Below, in pieces: positions 1 to 11,239 of a stretch of 64,000 nucleotides of DNA. The stretch spans positions 17,678,682 through 17,742,681 of the forward strand of contig CM040433.1 in NCBI GenBank assembly GCA_022702705.1. The letters are read 5' to 3'. Position numbers and translations under genes: made by a program. Under the pieces are notes generated by a model. The model was not told the DNA's origin and made no database searches. It saw only the letters and a program-made list of their open reading frames with translations. Positions within the stretch are counted from its first letter, which is position 1. The number at the start of each line of letters is the position of its first letter. Source of the DNA: Papilionanthe hookeriana x Papilionanthe teres (taxonomy: Eukaryota > Streptophyta > Magnoliopsida > Asparagales > Orchidaceae).

Positions 1-241
1 NNNNNNNNNNNNNNNNNNNNNNNNNNNNNNNNNNNNNNNNNNNNNNNNNNNNNNNNNNNNNNNNNNNNNNNNNNNNNNNNNNNNNNNNNNNNNNNNNNNN
101 NNNNNNNNNNNNNNNNNNNNNNNNNNNNNNNNNNNNNNNNNNNNNNNNNNNNNNNNNNNNNNNNNNNNNNNNNNNNNNNNNNNNNNNNNNNNNNNNNNNN
201 NNNNNNNNNNNNNNNNNNNNNNNNNNNNNNNNNNNNNNNNN
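1..241. other. Assembly gap (run of N)
   Basis: All bases are N. The decayed minus-strand region that follows probably continues into the gap, so its 3' end is not visible. Confidence 0.99.
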
Positions 242-2760
242 CCGCGTGCCATACGCCATTCAGAGGGAACATTTTTTCTTTTCAAAAAAGGGGAGGTGGA
301 GCATCAAAAACGTCCATGGGAGCTTTTAATTTTCCCTATTCACAAGCGGGACAAGATTCTTTGTCGATAGGATGAAGATTTACTAACTCTGGAGCACGAT
401 TAGTTCCATTCCCAGATGAAAACTCAGACAGATTGGTAGGGGAGTAGTGGCTATGTTCCACCCTTGCATACATATCAAGATATGAGGATGTAGGAAGACG
501 ACGATTGGTCGGTTGCAATGAGGATGGAGGTGTGCTGGTCGAAGTCTGAACGTTTGATGTTCCCACTTCATCCCTAGAAGCATCACCTTTAGAGGCACTC
601 AATCTTAGTATAGATGGCGTTCGATTTTCCTCACCTGCATCAGTTGGAAAATTTTCCTGCATCAGTTGGAAAATTTTTAGGGTTTCATGCAATAATACCG
701 GTTGACACATTTTGTATCAATGATGGCAGTTTCAGATTTATAGAAACTAAAGTTCGCACTTGTTGTATCTGCGCCATCAACGACCATCTTCCCTGATTCC
801 CCTTGGATTTATTCTTTCTCTCTTTTCGAAAGGGCAAGCTTACCTCTCGTTTTTCTCTTGGAGGCTTTCTCCTCCGCTTCCTTCACACAAACAACCTCCA
901 ACATCCGAGGCCTTTCATTGTTCCTCTCATGTGACCAAGTTTATTCGGTCATAAACCCCTATCTAGCCTTCCAATTAGTGTACTAAGGAATGGATAACTG
1001 TTGCTTCTTGATCTTCTCCCTGTCAGCAACCAGATGTTTTGGGAGTGTTTAGGTTCTGCTCACTGACACGTCCTGAGAGGTGCACTAATCCGCCATCTGT
1101 TGGAACAAGATCCAACCTGGAACTGCTTTGTCCATTCTTTTATCTTGTTCTTCAAGCCCAAAAGTTAGTGTCTGTAGCCGGTAGAGAATTCGGCGATACC
1201 ATCCTTTCAATATTGAATGAAAATAGTAGTTAAACAAGTTAGTTGACCAAAGTAGGCCCGAACATGGGTAAAAGATGACGAACTTCATGATTGTGGTGAT
1301 CGAGTTTGACATGATTTGCGTTAGAATTACTTCATACCGATCGAAAACACCCTTCAGCTCGGTACATAGTTGGAGTCTCAGACCTGATCGAAATCGATCT
1401 CGGTAGAACACCAGGTTATCTCCAATCTGCTTGTCGCTCAGTGGGAACTCCTAACAACTCGAAGTTTCACGGTATTGTCAAATACCTATTCCATTAACTT
1501 TTTCACGTCATCTTAGTTAAGACAAAAGAATCGACCGCAGGGTAAGCGCTAAAAAATTTTTGGAGAGTACTTACGAGCCATGAGGGAAAAAGGAAAACAA
1601 GGAAGAATTAGAATGTTTGGAAAAGTTTCAAGCATAACGCTCCTTAACTTATTTATAATAAGAGGCGCGGAAGTCAAAACGCTCGGAGATCATCATTCTA
1701 AATGTCTCGATATTCAAAAAAGGGTCACACATCATCACTTCGATATACATATATAATAATAAAGACATTAGAAATTCTTTATTTATTAAAATGTAAAACA
1801 GTTACATGGGCTATTCAAAAAGAAAATATTTAATAAAGGAGTCTTCATCCACTTGAGTTGAGACTTGTCCACGGCTAGGTAGTCGCCTAAGGAATTATTC
1901 GCCTCTTAGCTTGAAATAATTGCCCTGATTGATCTCTTGTTGAGTCCGATCGACTTGCACCTCCGCCCGGAGAACCATCACCTCATCACAGAGATTGTGC
2001 ATTTCTTCTTCCATCCTCTCAACTCGAGCCTACAGATCTCGAACAACATCATTGCTGATCCTCTGGCTGGTCGCTCAAAAGAATCTACCTTTTCATTCAC
2101 TTTACGTTCCAGTGACCCTGAAGACTACTGCTGACCGCCATCCATTCCTTAGGAAGTATTGAAAAAATTGGCTATCCGATTGATTGCATCACCGATCGTT
2201 TGTTGGCTCTCTCCGATTGGCTGATGAATCATGACTGTTGGAATTGTAGGATTAGTAGCAACATCGATCAACTACATACCCTTATTGGTCAAAATCCCAG
2301 CATCCAGACTTACCCGGAAGAAATGTGTAAATTTTGGATGAAAGCGTCATTCTTCTGCACTTAGGACTGAGGAACTTAGGAAATCGCCACTGTACGAAGC
2401 TGTTCCAGAACACTAGCTATCTCCTGTGTGATCAAATCAACCCGACGAAACTCGTCCTCGACGATCGAAACAGGATTAATGAGAGGAATCAGAGGCACTT
2501 GATCTTTCTCTACTCTTTTTTCTTTTTCTAGCCGATTGGCAGCTGGGCCAGCGGAAGACGCAACTTGATCATTTAAGTCGAACACATGATCCTTGCGTTC
2601 TTCTTCCTCACCACCTCCATCTTCTTCATTTTTTCGCTTGCATGAACAGGATGAGGCTAAGGAAAGAGCTAGAACTCTTCGAGAGCCATTAGGAGCACAT
2701 CATCATCAAAACAGTTCAGAGCTCACATAAGAAATTATTGCATTTGAAATCCGATATTGG
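242..2760 (-). pseudogene. Decayed plant transposon/gag-like coding region
   Basis: Read on the minus strand, a broken reading region runs from about 2700 to the gap. The first part (2376-2690) is rich in Lys/Glu and charged linkers (EEDGGGEEEERKDHVFDLND). About 1937-2080 holds a short coiled-coil-like piece (MEEEMHNLCDEVMVLRAEV). Around 1085-1411 a segment with YRDRFRSGLRLQL and then QIMSNS resembles the G-L-R-x-P-L ... Q-x-x-P-N pattern of the plant 'putative gypsy-type transposase' domain (PF04195-like), which is found in gag-proximal ORFs of plant retroelements. 336-710 is a Ser/Thr/Pro-rich tail. Stops and frame changes separate these parts, so no protein is made as it stands. A 20-bp direct repeat (aattttccaactgatgcagg) occurs twice near 640-680. 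The family call rests on pattern memory and is tentative. Confidence 0.4.
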
Positions 2761-2785
2761 GATGAGAATGGAAGAATGCTGACCC

Positions 2786-2793
2786 TATTTATA
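2786..2793 (-). promoter_or_regulatory. TATA box upstream of decayed region
   Basis: The minus strand reads CTCTATAAATAGGG, a good plant TATA box. It lies about 90 bp upstream of the first readable codons of the decayed minus-strand region, so it is probably that element's promoter. Confidence 0.5.
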
Positions 2794-3068
2794 GAGATCT
2801 TATGAGCAAGTATAACTAGGAAGTAATCATTACATTTTGATGTGATTTAATTAATCATTTTCTTGTCATTATTGGAGTTGACAAGTAGCAATAAAATCAG
2901 AGAACTGATATGTATATAGAAAAAATGTCGGCACGAATCTTAAAAAGATCAAGTGGTTCAAAGGGACTCCATGATTTCCAATCGGAATTGCATAGCGACC
3001 GACTAATTTAGTACACATGTCAGATGACCGGTAATCCCATCAAAGCTATACGACCGGTTGAATCGGCC

Positions 3069-3187
3069 AATTGACTGAAACAATCAAGAATTAGACTACC
3101 GACAACTAAGATTAAAATTTGTTGTCCGATTGACTGAAACAATAAAAAATTAGACTACCGACAACTAAAAGTAAAATTTGTTGTCTT
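3069..3187. repeat. Two-copy tandem repeat, 59-bp period
   Basis: The phrase ttgactgaaacaat starts at 3071 and again at 3130, and each copy runs on through gactaccgacaacta to aaaatttgttgtc. The copies differ by only a few bases. It lies in AT-rich DNA between the decayed element and the Copia-like element. No coding potential is seen. Confidence 0.85.
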
Positions 3188-3364
3188 GCCATGTATTTAT
3201 ATCAGATGGTCGCAATTATTCATGACATAGGTGTCCATTCATTTATTTGTATCAGAGAGAGAGTTATATTAACTACCTAAGATTAGGAAAAATATAAGAA
3301 ATTCCCTCTAAACGCGGGATAAAGAATGATAATAATTTATTTGTAAACCCGAGCCACCTATGAT

Positions 3365-3372
3365 TATAAATA
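3365..3372 (+). promoter_or_regulatory. TATA-like motif, possibly from an LTR
   Basis: TATAAATAAG is preceded by a GC-richer phrase and followed at about 35-60 bp by a pyrimidine run and cgaaactcatagac, as in plant LTR promoters. No matching second LTR is visible, so this may be a solo LTR or chance. The rest of 2800-3795 shows nothing else. Confidence 0.25.
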
Positions 3373-3799
3373 AGAACTGTTTTATGAGTAAAGGTTTACA
3401 CACTCATTACACCGAAACTCATAGACTTTTGATCTCTCTTTTTTTTTCGTGCTCTATCTATCGAGGCGTGTGTACTAATAAGATAATTTGGGATGTAGCT
3501 TTTTTAGAGAAATGCTTGATGATGAATTTTCTCTAATGAGCCTTTCAAGGTGCAATTTGTTTGAATTGAGAAATCGTTAAAGTTAAATTAACTGCTGCAT
3601 TATATATTAAACTCCTAACATTTATCTTATATCCAATAAAATTGCTCCAACTCTTAGTATTATACAATATACTAAAAGTTTGGAAGCTGGAAAAAAGGAG
3701 AGAAGCTGACAAGCTGTGAGAAAATATATGTATTTGTGTTAAGCTATGGCTTGAGGAGTATGAATGCCTTAGGCTAAATTTGAGATAGAAATTAAAACT

Positions 3800-4131
3800 T
3801 GTTAAAAATTATATTAGAAAATAATTTATTCCTGTTAGAATTTATGAGGATTAGATTTATTTCTTAATATAATTTTATTTCATTTCCTATTTTAGATTTA
3901 TTTTCTTAGATTTGATTTATTTCCTTACCTGATTTAGGCTTTCTTATTTTATGTTGTTTCCTTTATCTCAAAATAGTTAACATGAATTGATTAATTAAAG
4001 ATATTATGTGTTATACCTTTCTATTATTGTTATTTTATTATTATTATTTTTAATTCTAGGATTCATTTAAGGGTTATTTATACCCTCTTTCATATCAATA
4101 AAAATATTTCACATTATTCTGAATTTCAATA
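3800..4131 (+). repeat. 5' LTR of Copia-like element
   Basis: It starts TGTTAAAAATTATATTAG and ends gaatttcaata, where the partner LTR has gaattttaaca, so the terminal CA has mutated to TA. The phrase ggttatttataccctctttc, about 60 bp before the end, supplies the TATA-like region, followed by a caataaaaatattt polyadenylation-like signal. Confidence 0.85.
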
Positions 4132-4144
4132 TGGCATCAAAGCC
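4132..4144 (+). other. Primer-binding site, tRNA-iMet type
   Basis: TGGCATCAAAGCC follows the LTR without a gap and differs by two bases from TGGTATCAGAGCC, the usual plant Copia primer site. Confidence 0.8.
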
Positions 4145-4320
4145 TTGGAACAAATCTTAGAGTCTTCAGCAGAGGAAACCTCCTGTCGTCAGAACCTCTC
4201 TCTCTCTCCATTCAATCAATTAATTCATGTCAGTTTTGTTTTTCTCTCTTCTTCCGTTTCTGAAAAGTGATACATTAGACTTCATACTGGAATTGTTTCC
4301 TCGATCTGTTTCGGTTCTTC

Positions 4321-4671
4321 GTGTTGCATTTGGTAGTAGGTTTGAAGTTTGTGCATCTTCCTTCAATCATGCGATCATCATGGGCTGATTCCGTCGCAAA
4401 TGCCGAGAGCTTGGCAGACGTGGTATCTAGAAACGACACCACCACCTCCTCTGACGCTGGTGCTGCGACAACTTCTCGCTCTGAGTGGATTCTTATGTCC
4501 ATCCTCATCTTCGTAACCGCTTCAGATCCCCATGCCCCTTCTAAGCCCGACGACGATTCTACTGCTTTGAGGTTTTCAGGGTACCCCGTACTTTCTGGTG
4601 GTAATCGCTTGGTAAGCAATGGGGTGGCCACGATGTCGGCCGCTCCAGCTGCGGTGGAGGGTGTTTGTTAA
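4321..4671 (+). pseudogene. Open frame of unknown origin inside the Copia-like element
   Basis: A 116-codon open frame rich in Ser, Ala and Thr. A Gly/Arg/Trp-rich stretch just past its stop (about 4675-4730, GGGWSSRTSGWDRGRG in another frame) recalls the glycine-rich end of a Copia gag. No CCHC knuckle or other catalytic motif is present. The opposite strand is equally open over the same bases, which argues against real coding. I regard it as a gag relic or chance. Confidence 0.2.
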
Positions 4672-4840
4672 GTAGTGGTGGTGGTGGATGGAGCTCTCGG
4701 ACCAGTGGTTGGGACCGAGGTAGGGGTCAAGAAGTCAATCCCTTTGGAATGAGGATGATAAAACAGAAGCGACTTTCATACTTGGTCATAAGCCCAATGC
4801 ATGCTTAGGGTTGGAATTCCGTAGAGTTGGAATTTTTCCT

Positions 4841-5050
4841 GTAGCAGGCCCTTCTCCGACGCTTTTCCCTGCAGCAGACTCTCCTTCGGCGCTTTTCCCC
4901 GTAGCAGACTCTCCTCCGGAGCTTTTCCTTGCAGCAGAATCTCCTCCGGAGCTTTTTCTTATAGCAGGCCCTCCACCGGAGCTTCTCTCTATAGTAAGCC
5001 CTCCGGAGATTTTCCCTGCAGCAGGCTGTCCTCCAGAGTTTTTTTTTTTG
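4841..5050 (+). repeat. 30-bp minisatellite, about seven units
   Basis: Units such as gcagactctcctccggagct recur every 30 bp (one unit is 27 bp). In one frame they read as degenerate decapeptides (VADSPPELFL, AAESPPELFL, IAGPPPELLS). Preservation of the frame is expected for any unit length divisible by three, so this does not show coding. Confidence 0.85.
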
Positions 5051-5144
5051 CAGCAAACCTTCCTCCGAAGCCTGCTCGTGTAGCTGGCCCTCCTCTGGTC
5101 TTTTGTTTTCCTTTTTTCTGCAGATCACACCCTACAACTTTTTC

Positions 5145-5676
5145 GGAGGTTGTGTACTTCCTTGCAAACTCTACTGCAACTTTAACTGTAGGACTTCCCA
5201 CCTACCTACAGACACTGGAGGAACTACAGTCAAAGACAACCGCAGTCAACTAGAAATCAGTTTTTCTTGTAGGCTATTTAATTCCCTACAAATTACCCTG
5301 CAACAATATTTGTAGGAACTTTTTTTCTATCTACAGACGTAGAAACTGCAGTCAAAGACATTTGCAGTCAACTAGAAGTCAATTTTTCCTGCTGGTTGTC
5401 TACTTAGGTTAAGAAAGGCAGAGTTAGACCTTGGAAAAATTGGGCTTATTGCATAAAATATGATCTTAATTTATTAGAATTAAATGAAAATTTGACACTA
5501 AATAGGACACAATGGAGACAAATGATTCATGTAGCCGACCCCACTTAGTGGGATTAAGGCTTTGTTGTTGTTGTTGGTTGTCTACTTCCCTACAAACCCT
5601 CCTACAACATTACTTGTAGGAGTTTTCCACCAACCTATAGACACTGCAGGAATTGCAGTCAAAGACAATTGCTTTA
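5145..5676 (+). repeat. Tandem repeat of about 124 bp, nearly three units, split by a LINE tail
   Basis: Units start at about 5145, 5271 and 5394/5576. Each carries ccctacaaa, a cttgtaggag-like phrase, ctacagacactg and gcagtcaaagaca. The third unit is interrupted after ggttgtctactt by the LINE fragment at 5406-5574 and resumes with the same 13 bases. Confidence 0.8.
5406..5574 (+). mobile_element. 5'-truncated RTE LINE 3' end with target duplication
   Basis: The 169-bp insert matches the last part of the LINE copy ending at 31579. It shares the stretch for the C-terminal reverse-transcriptase extension, the phrase catgtagccgaccccac and the (TTG)n tail. It is bounded by TGGTTGTCTACTT at 5393-5405 and 5575-5587, a clear 13-bp duplication. 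It inserted into the Copia-like element and is younger than that element's tandem repeat. Confidence 0.9.
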
Positions 5677-6179
5677 CGGGATGAAGACTTCAAGTTCTTC
5701 TTCACGGGATATTTCTTGCCCATTGTTTATTGTTTTCAAATCCAAGTTGAACGTGATTTTCTATCATGTTTCAACATGATTGAGAGTGCTATAAGTTATA
5801 TTAGGAAATAATTTATTCTTGTTAGAAGTTATGAAAATTAGATTATTTCCTAATATAAATTTATTTCCTTTCCCATTTTAAGCTTTTCAATTTTATATTA
5901 TTTTTTCTCTACATATTTAATATGAATTGATTAATTAGAGATATTAGGTGCTATACTTTTAATTTTATGTTATTTTTTATTGTCTTTTTTATTCTAGGAT
6001 TCATGTAAGTGTTATTTATACCCCTTTCATATCAATAAAAATATTTCGCATTATTCTGAATTTTAACAAAACTATTTTGGTCATGTGATATGAAATACTT
6101 TTAAGAATTTTCATCCACTATTCACAATATTTCCTTATTACCTGTAATTTACTTCCGTATATTGGATCCTGGAATTTTT

Positions 6180-6870
6180 TGTGAGTTTACACCACCTAAA
6201 TTAGAGTATTTGAGAGAGTGGAGAGGGGGAGAGAAAAAGAAAGTTTTAAGACGAAAACTCTAGGATTTTATTGCTCAAAAGAAGGCACTAAGAGTGTTTA
6301 GTTGGATTCAGTATTTTGGATTGCATCACTAGACTCGTAACCTCAGATTTATTTATAGTTTTGGGTTGCTATTGATTACGTTACATAGTTGGGCAACATA
6401 AAAAAAAGGTAAAAAATACATGAATACCATAGCACATCTTGTAGACTGATAGGATGTTGGGTTGAAGAGTAGATGAGTCCTCTACTTGATGAAATATTAT
6501 GCCCAAGTTGTCAGACCAACGAGTTTCCATACTTGGGTTGTTGAATTGATGAGTTCTTGTACCCGAACGACATGTTGAATAACACTGTAGGCGGTTTCCC
6601 GAGCTAACTGGTTAGTTCTCCTAGTTGTGTGAATTGATATTTAAGCTAACCTGACTTGAATTCCATGATTGATCCCATTATGTCTGGGCATATATGTGTA
6701 CCTAGTTATTAGATTTTTGACTAGACATATTTTAATTTTCAATTGTCATTATCTTTTTGTAATGTCTGCAAAAATAATAAGAAAATTAAATAGATCTAGT
6801 AACTAGTTAATAATCATTTATGAAATATTGTCAATAATTGACATGACATGTCTATTATGCTCATTTGAAT
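6180..6870 (-). repeat. LTR-like repeat, minus strand
   Basis: Read on the minus strand it starts near TGTCATGTCAATTATTG, has a TATA box at 6350-6357 and then a pyrimidine-rich stretch ending in ctctccccctctcc. This is the order expected of U3, TATA, R and U5. The first 240 bases are related to 16105-16345. No second full copy or coding part is seen, so it is a solo or partial LTR. Confidence 0.45.
6350..6357 (-). promoter_or_regulatory. TATA box in LTR-like repeat
   Basis: The minus strand reads aaactATAAATAAATctg, placed about 500 bp into the LTR-like repeat. Confidence 0.4.
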
Positions 6871-7755
6871 TCATGCATGGCTATGTAAATACGTGTCCAA
6901 TGCCTATGTAAGATAGTGTGTTTTATTCCTTTTAATTCTGCTCTTTGAATTCTCATTATTGTATAGCAAGGGACGTTCTAAATGATAAGAACAATATCGT
7001 GGGTGAGAGTCTACTTGTGCTATTTGACATGCATAAAAGAGAAGACAATTCATTTGAGAATGAAGAAAAGTTCAAGGGTTGAGGAAATATTAGATGAAAC
7101 AGAGGCTCTTAATTGTGGGCCTCGCAACTCCATCAGCAGATTTGCCCATTTCTGTGATATTGGTCTCCAACTAGATCAAAAAGGATGAAATGTCTTTTCC
7201 TTCCTGCGAAGTTTTTCTTTGGAACACGGGGTTAGTATTATATTTCTTCTTATTGTTTTAACAAGTTGTAGTGAAGAGAAATTGAGAAAAAGGAATTTCC
7301 TTAGTTTTACTTATCATTTGTGCTTTTGGTGGATATTCATCTGTTGATCAAATTGGACATTCAAATGATAACAATATGATACCCCTAGCTTAGATCATGA
7401 CTGATGCAAGAATAAGGATTATCGAGTACTCCTCCAGTTGGACTCGGAAGCTGCCGAGTTTTATCTCAAGGGAGTATGCCCGATATGTTTATTTTGCGAC
7501 TTTCAGTGGCCTCAAGTGATGGATATTTCTTTATTGAAGAAGGTTGGGGAATTGTATTTTGAAGTCTGCTTTAAGTTGGCCTTGAAGCAAATAAGTGCGC
7601 ACTTGTGAAATTGTGAGCTGAGATAAAGAATGTTTTTTGTTGGGAGGACAACAACCCTTTAGCTAGATTTCTTGATAGTGCCTAAGTGATCTCCGTTCAG
7701 AAATATATTAATGTAGTGATGAATTGCTTGTAATTCAAACATGAGAATAAAACAT
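6871..7755. other. Stretch with no recognisable gene
   Basis: Short open frames only (for example 6982-7188, +). The phrase for YSSSWTRKLPSFISREY near 7425-7480 is open for about 30 codons but matches nothing I know. I cannot assign it. Confidence 0.4.
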
Positions 7756-9400
7756 GAGGAGACATAGCCTCGAAACTGAGCAAATTCATGTGAACCGTAC
7801 CCTAGCCAAACGAAGAAAGGAAGAGAAAATTTATGTGTGTGGAATTAAAGACCGATGTGTGAGTAGAGTTTATAGTTTTAATTATATAAATTATTTTATC
7901 AAATTAATTAACTGTTAATATTAGGGATTTGAATTATTAAGCAATTGAAATAAAGGTTAAAGGAGATTGAGGTTGGTGATTGTGGAAAGAGGAGAAAGAA
8001 GAGAAAAATTAGTGCTTTATTTTCCAAAAGTAATTATTTTAAATAAATGCTATTTAGTTAACTACAATGGTTAAACATAAAGCTTAAGAATTTAAAATCC
8101 TAATTAAAATGATAAAATTATAAATTTAATTATAATTAACTAAAACATAATTAAGTAATGTGAGGTAAATTATTAATATGAATACGTTATATATTAAAGG
8201 TGTTAATTTGAATGAGGATCTTGGCTTGAGGTGAATAATTATACTTTTTAGTTACAGTGACATTTCATGCTTTTAAATATATTAATGTTTACAATTTTCA
8301 TTATTATGTCGTATATTAATGAAATTAAATCACATATGATTTTTTATATCGTTAGTCATGAAGTGTGCATGTTAAATACAGTTGTTTTAATAGTTGCATA
8401 ATAGTTTATTAGAATGATATCAAATTATTGCATGATTCTTTATGTTCTAGTAGAGTTGTATGCGTTAGCTTATTTCATGATCAGATGTATAAGCCAGATT
8501 ATTATTTGACATTTAGAATTCTAGTAAACTTGCATCTATCAGATTATCACATGACCTTAGATTCTAGTAGAACTGCTTTCTTTTTTGTAGATAAATACAA
8601 GTTGTCTTATATGAAGAATAATGTATGTTGTGAAGAATGAAATAGTGTATATATAAATTTTGTATGTGCATGTTAAGAGGCGAAGTTCGCTCTCTTATGG
8701 TACAAGCAGAAGACGTCACTATACCTGCACATGTAGTTGTTATCTTACCACCCCAAACAATTATGAGTTTAGATCGTTAATCACTATGTCCCCAGAGGAA
8801 TATTTTCTATGGGTGAGTAGGCATTTTTTCACCTTAGATAATCATGTAAATTAGATCAGGAACTGCTATGTTGACGGGATAATATTAGCTAGGGGTACGT
8901 TGGGTTATATTTTAACAGTGCTTCTAAGACAAATGTGAAGGTTATTAATATGAAGTAAAAGTAAAGTTCAAAATTAAATCTTGAAGAGTAGTTAAAGTTA
9001 ATGCATATTGATGTTTAAGTTATTTTTATTAAATAAATGTCTTGGACAGATTATTATAACATATTCTATAGTGAAATATGAAAGACCATCATACATATTA
9101 TATTTTTTTCTTTGGATTACTGTAGTTTAGAAGTATAATTACTCCACTGAATTATATTTTGATTACACATTATGTTCTTTTAATAACTTTATAAGTTTTA
9201 TGTTTTTGAATAAGATGAATAAAAGATGAACCAAGGTGTGCAGAAGGTGAGTTCAACAACCGTAAAGGTAAATATTTAATTGTTAATTGAATTACTTATT
9301 TGTTTTCAATTAATTTGTGGATTCTAATCTGTTAGTGATAGAAATGAAATAATAAAAAAATTGAATTCCTCCATCCGACCGTCTTTTTTTGCTTTGATTA
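7756..9400 (+). repeat. 5' LTR of chromovirus-like element, truncated
   Basis: It aligns by eye with 14381-16060 from agcctcgaaactgagca through gctttgatta. The 0.5 kb corresponding to 13889-14380 is absent. Short open frames inside (8428-8640, 8660-8854) have no supported coding role. Confidence 0.75.
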
Positions 9401-9494
9401 GTGTTAAAGATGATGACCGATTTGTGTTATAAAAATATAAATTAAAATTTTAGCCGAGTCTAATTAGATTGTTTTGCCATTAATTTTGAATTAT

Positions 9495-9640
9495 GGATCA
9501 AGAGGAAGATGTCAGAGATGATGTTGTAGAAATTGACATGCCCTAAAACATTATTGTCAATACTGTTACTTTTGTTGAAATGATGACTGTGGTGACTTAG
9601 ATGACTAGGATCTCTCAGTCAGGTCAATTCTAAACCCTGC
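9495..9640 (+). pseudogene. Gag N-terminal relic of chromovirus-like element
   Basis: It opens ATGGATCAAGAGGAAGATG (MDQEEDVRDDVVEIDMP), then a stop, then MTRISQSGQF, in the position expected for the gag start about 95 bp after the LTR. It is interrupted by stops and continues as the gag core beyond the LINE. Confidence 0.4.
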
Positions 9641-9804
9641 TATTGTTTTGTCCCAAGCCCCGTTTGTGAAGAGTGGACGATTGTGTTAGAAAGTCAACAA
9701 CCAATGTTAAATTTATCAAAAAATCATGACATGAATCCTTTTGATCAATTGTGTAAATGCTAGGGCATCTCATGGAAACGACATGATGTATGACCTGAAT
9801 ATCA

Positions 9805-10350
9805 ATGAAAAATGTGCAAGTGCTATTGCATCGACACCCGAGTTTAGTATCAAATAAGCAAGGGTTCCCACATTACAGACGGATGTGGGTAAAAAAGTTT
9901 AGGATAAAGTTTTGGAATACACGCACTCTTATAGTTACATTAATGAAATTAGTTGATATTATGATTCATAAAAAGATAAATATCTTATGTATTCAAGAAA
10001 CAAAATGGGTTAGAGGAAAGGCTAAAGAAATTGATAGCTTAGGTTTTAAAATTCATGTAAGAGGAGCACTTAAAAATAGTGTAGATGCAATTATAGTTAA
10101 GAGTTTGAAAGATAATGTTGTAAAAGTTAATAGAATTGAAGATAGAGTTATAGCTATTAAGATTGTTGTTGATACTGAGTTTTTAAATATTACAAGTGCT
10201 TATGCTTCTCAAGTAGGTTTAGATATAGGTTCTAAAGGAAAATTCTGGAATGACCAATAAGAATTAATACAAATGATACTTCTTGAAGAAAGAATTTTTA
10301 TTGAAGGAGATTTAAATGGTCATGTCGATGAGTTGTAGAAGATTTTAGAA
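9805..10350 (+). pseudogene. LINE endonuclease (APE/EEP type), broken
   Basis: Residues 31-62 read KFRIKFWNTRT then INILCIQETKW, the WN-x-RTL and QETKW signatures of RTE apurinic endonucleases, which nick the genomic target. The Glu of QETKW is the metal-binding residue. The frame stops at 10260. GDLNGHV, the next conserved catalytic block (usually GDFNGHV), follows about 40 bases later in the same frame. Start choice is arbitrary because the 5' end is decayed. Not functional. Confidence 0.8.
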
Positions 10351-11239
10351 ATATTCATAATGGTTACGGTTTTGGAGTGATTATGGAGGAGGTAGAGCCA
10401 TATTAGATTTTGTTTTAGTCTATGATTTTATTATTGCTAATATTTTATTTAAGAAAAGAGATAAGTATATTATTAACTATAAGAATGGATCTAATAAAAC
10501 ATAAATTGATTATTTTCTTATGAGAAAATAGATCGTCGATAATGTAAAGATTGTATGGTCATTCCAAGTGAGACTTTAAGTACTCAACATCGATTATTAG
10601 TTTTTAGATTTTATGATGAAGAAGTATAAAATAAAGAATGCTATGAATCATTGTCATAAAATTAAATAGGGGCACCTAAAAGACAATTATTATTTTTATG
10701 TAAACTTCAAGATTCCAAGATTTTGGATGTTCATGAAGAAACAAGTTCTATGTGGGATAAAATAAAAAACATTATTAAATAAGTGACAAATGATGTACTT
10801 AGAGAATCAAAAGAAAAAGTTTCTACAAATAAAAATAGTTGACGATGAAATAATAATGTGTAAGAAAATATAAAAATATAAGAAGTTATGTTATAAAAAT
10901 TGCTTTAAATATATAAGCTTAGAGAACTAGAAAAATATAAAATGACCTGTAGGAAGTTCAAGAGAACAATCTGTGATGCAAAAAATTTTCTTTTTAGTGA
11001 TTTTTATACTAAAGATGGTGAAATAAAAATAAAGATTTAACTCAAGTGAAGTATATTAAAGATGAAAAAAAAAAATATTTTTCTTAGAAAAACATATTCA
11101 ACATAGGTGGATGAGTTATTTTGATAAACTTTTCATTGAAGTTTTGAAAATATGATCGACCTTAGTTATTTTAATATCATTAATAATAGCAAAATGTTTC
11201 ATTTTTACCGTTGCATTAATAAAAAATAAGTTGACGAGG

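Larger units (their letters stand above)
3800..6068 (+). mobile_element. Complete non-autonomous Copia-like LTR retrotransposon
   Basis: Two direct repeats (3800-4131 and 5787-6068) begin TGTTA/TGCTA and end near AACA. The element is flanked by identical 5-bp duplications AAACT at 3795-3799 and 6069-6073. A primer-binding site similar to the common initiator-Met type follows the first LTR directly. The 1.66-kb interior has no protease, integrase or reverse transcriptase and consists largely of tandem repeats. It must therefore have been mobilised by another element's proteins. LTR lengths differ (332 and 282 bp) through small deletions, so the insertion is not recent. Confidence 0.85.

Noticed and set aside
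4275..4631. 118-codon minus-strand frame in the Copia-like element
   Set aside because: It mirrors the + strand frame, runs against the element's sense and has no domain.
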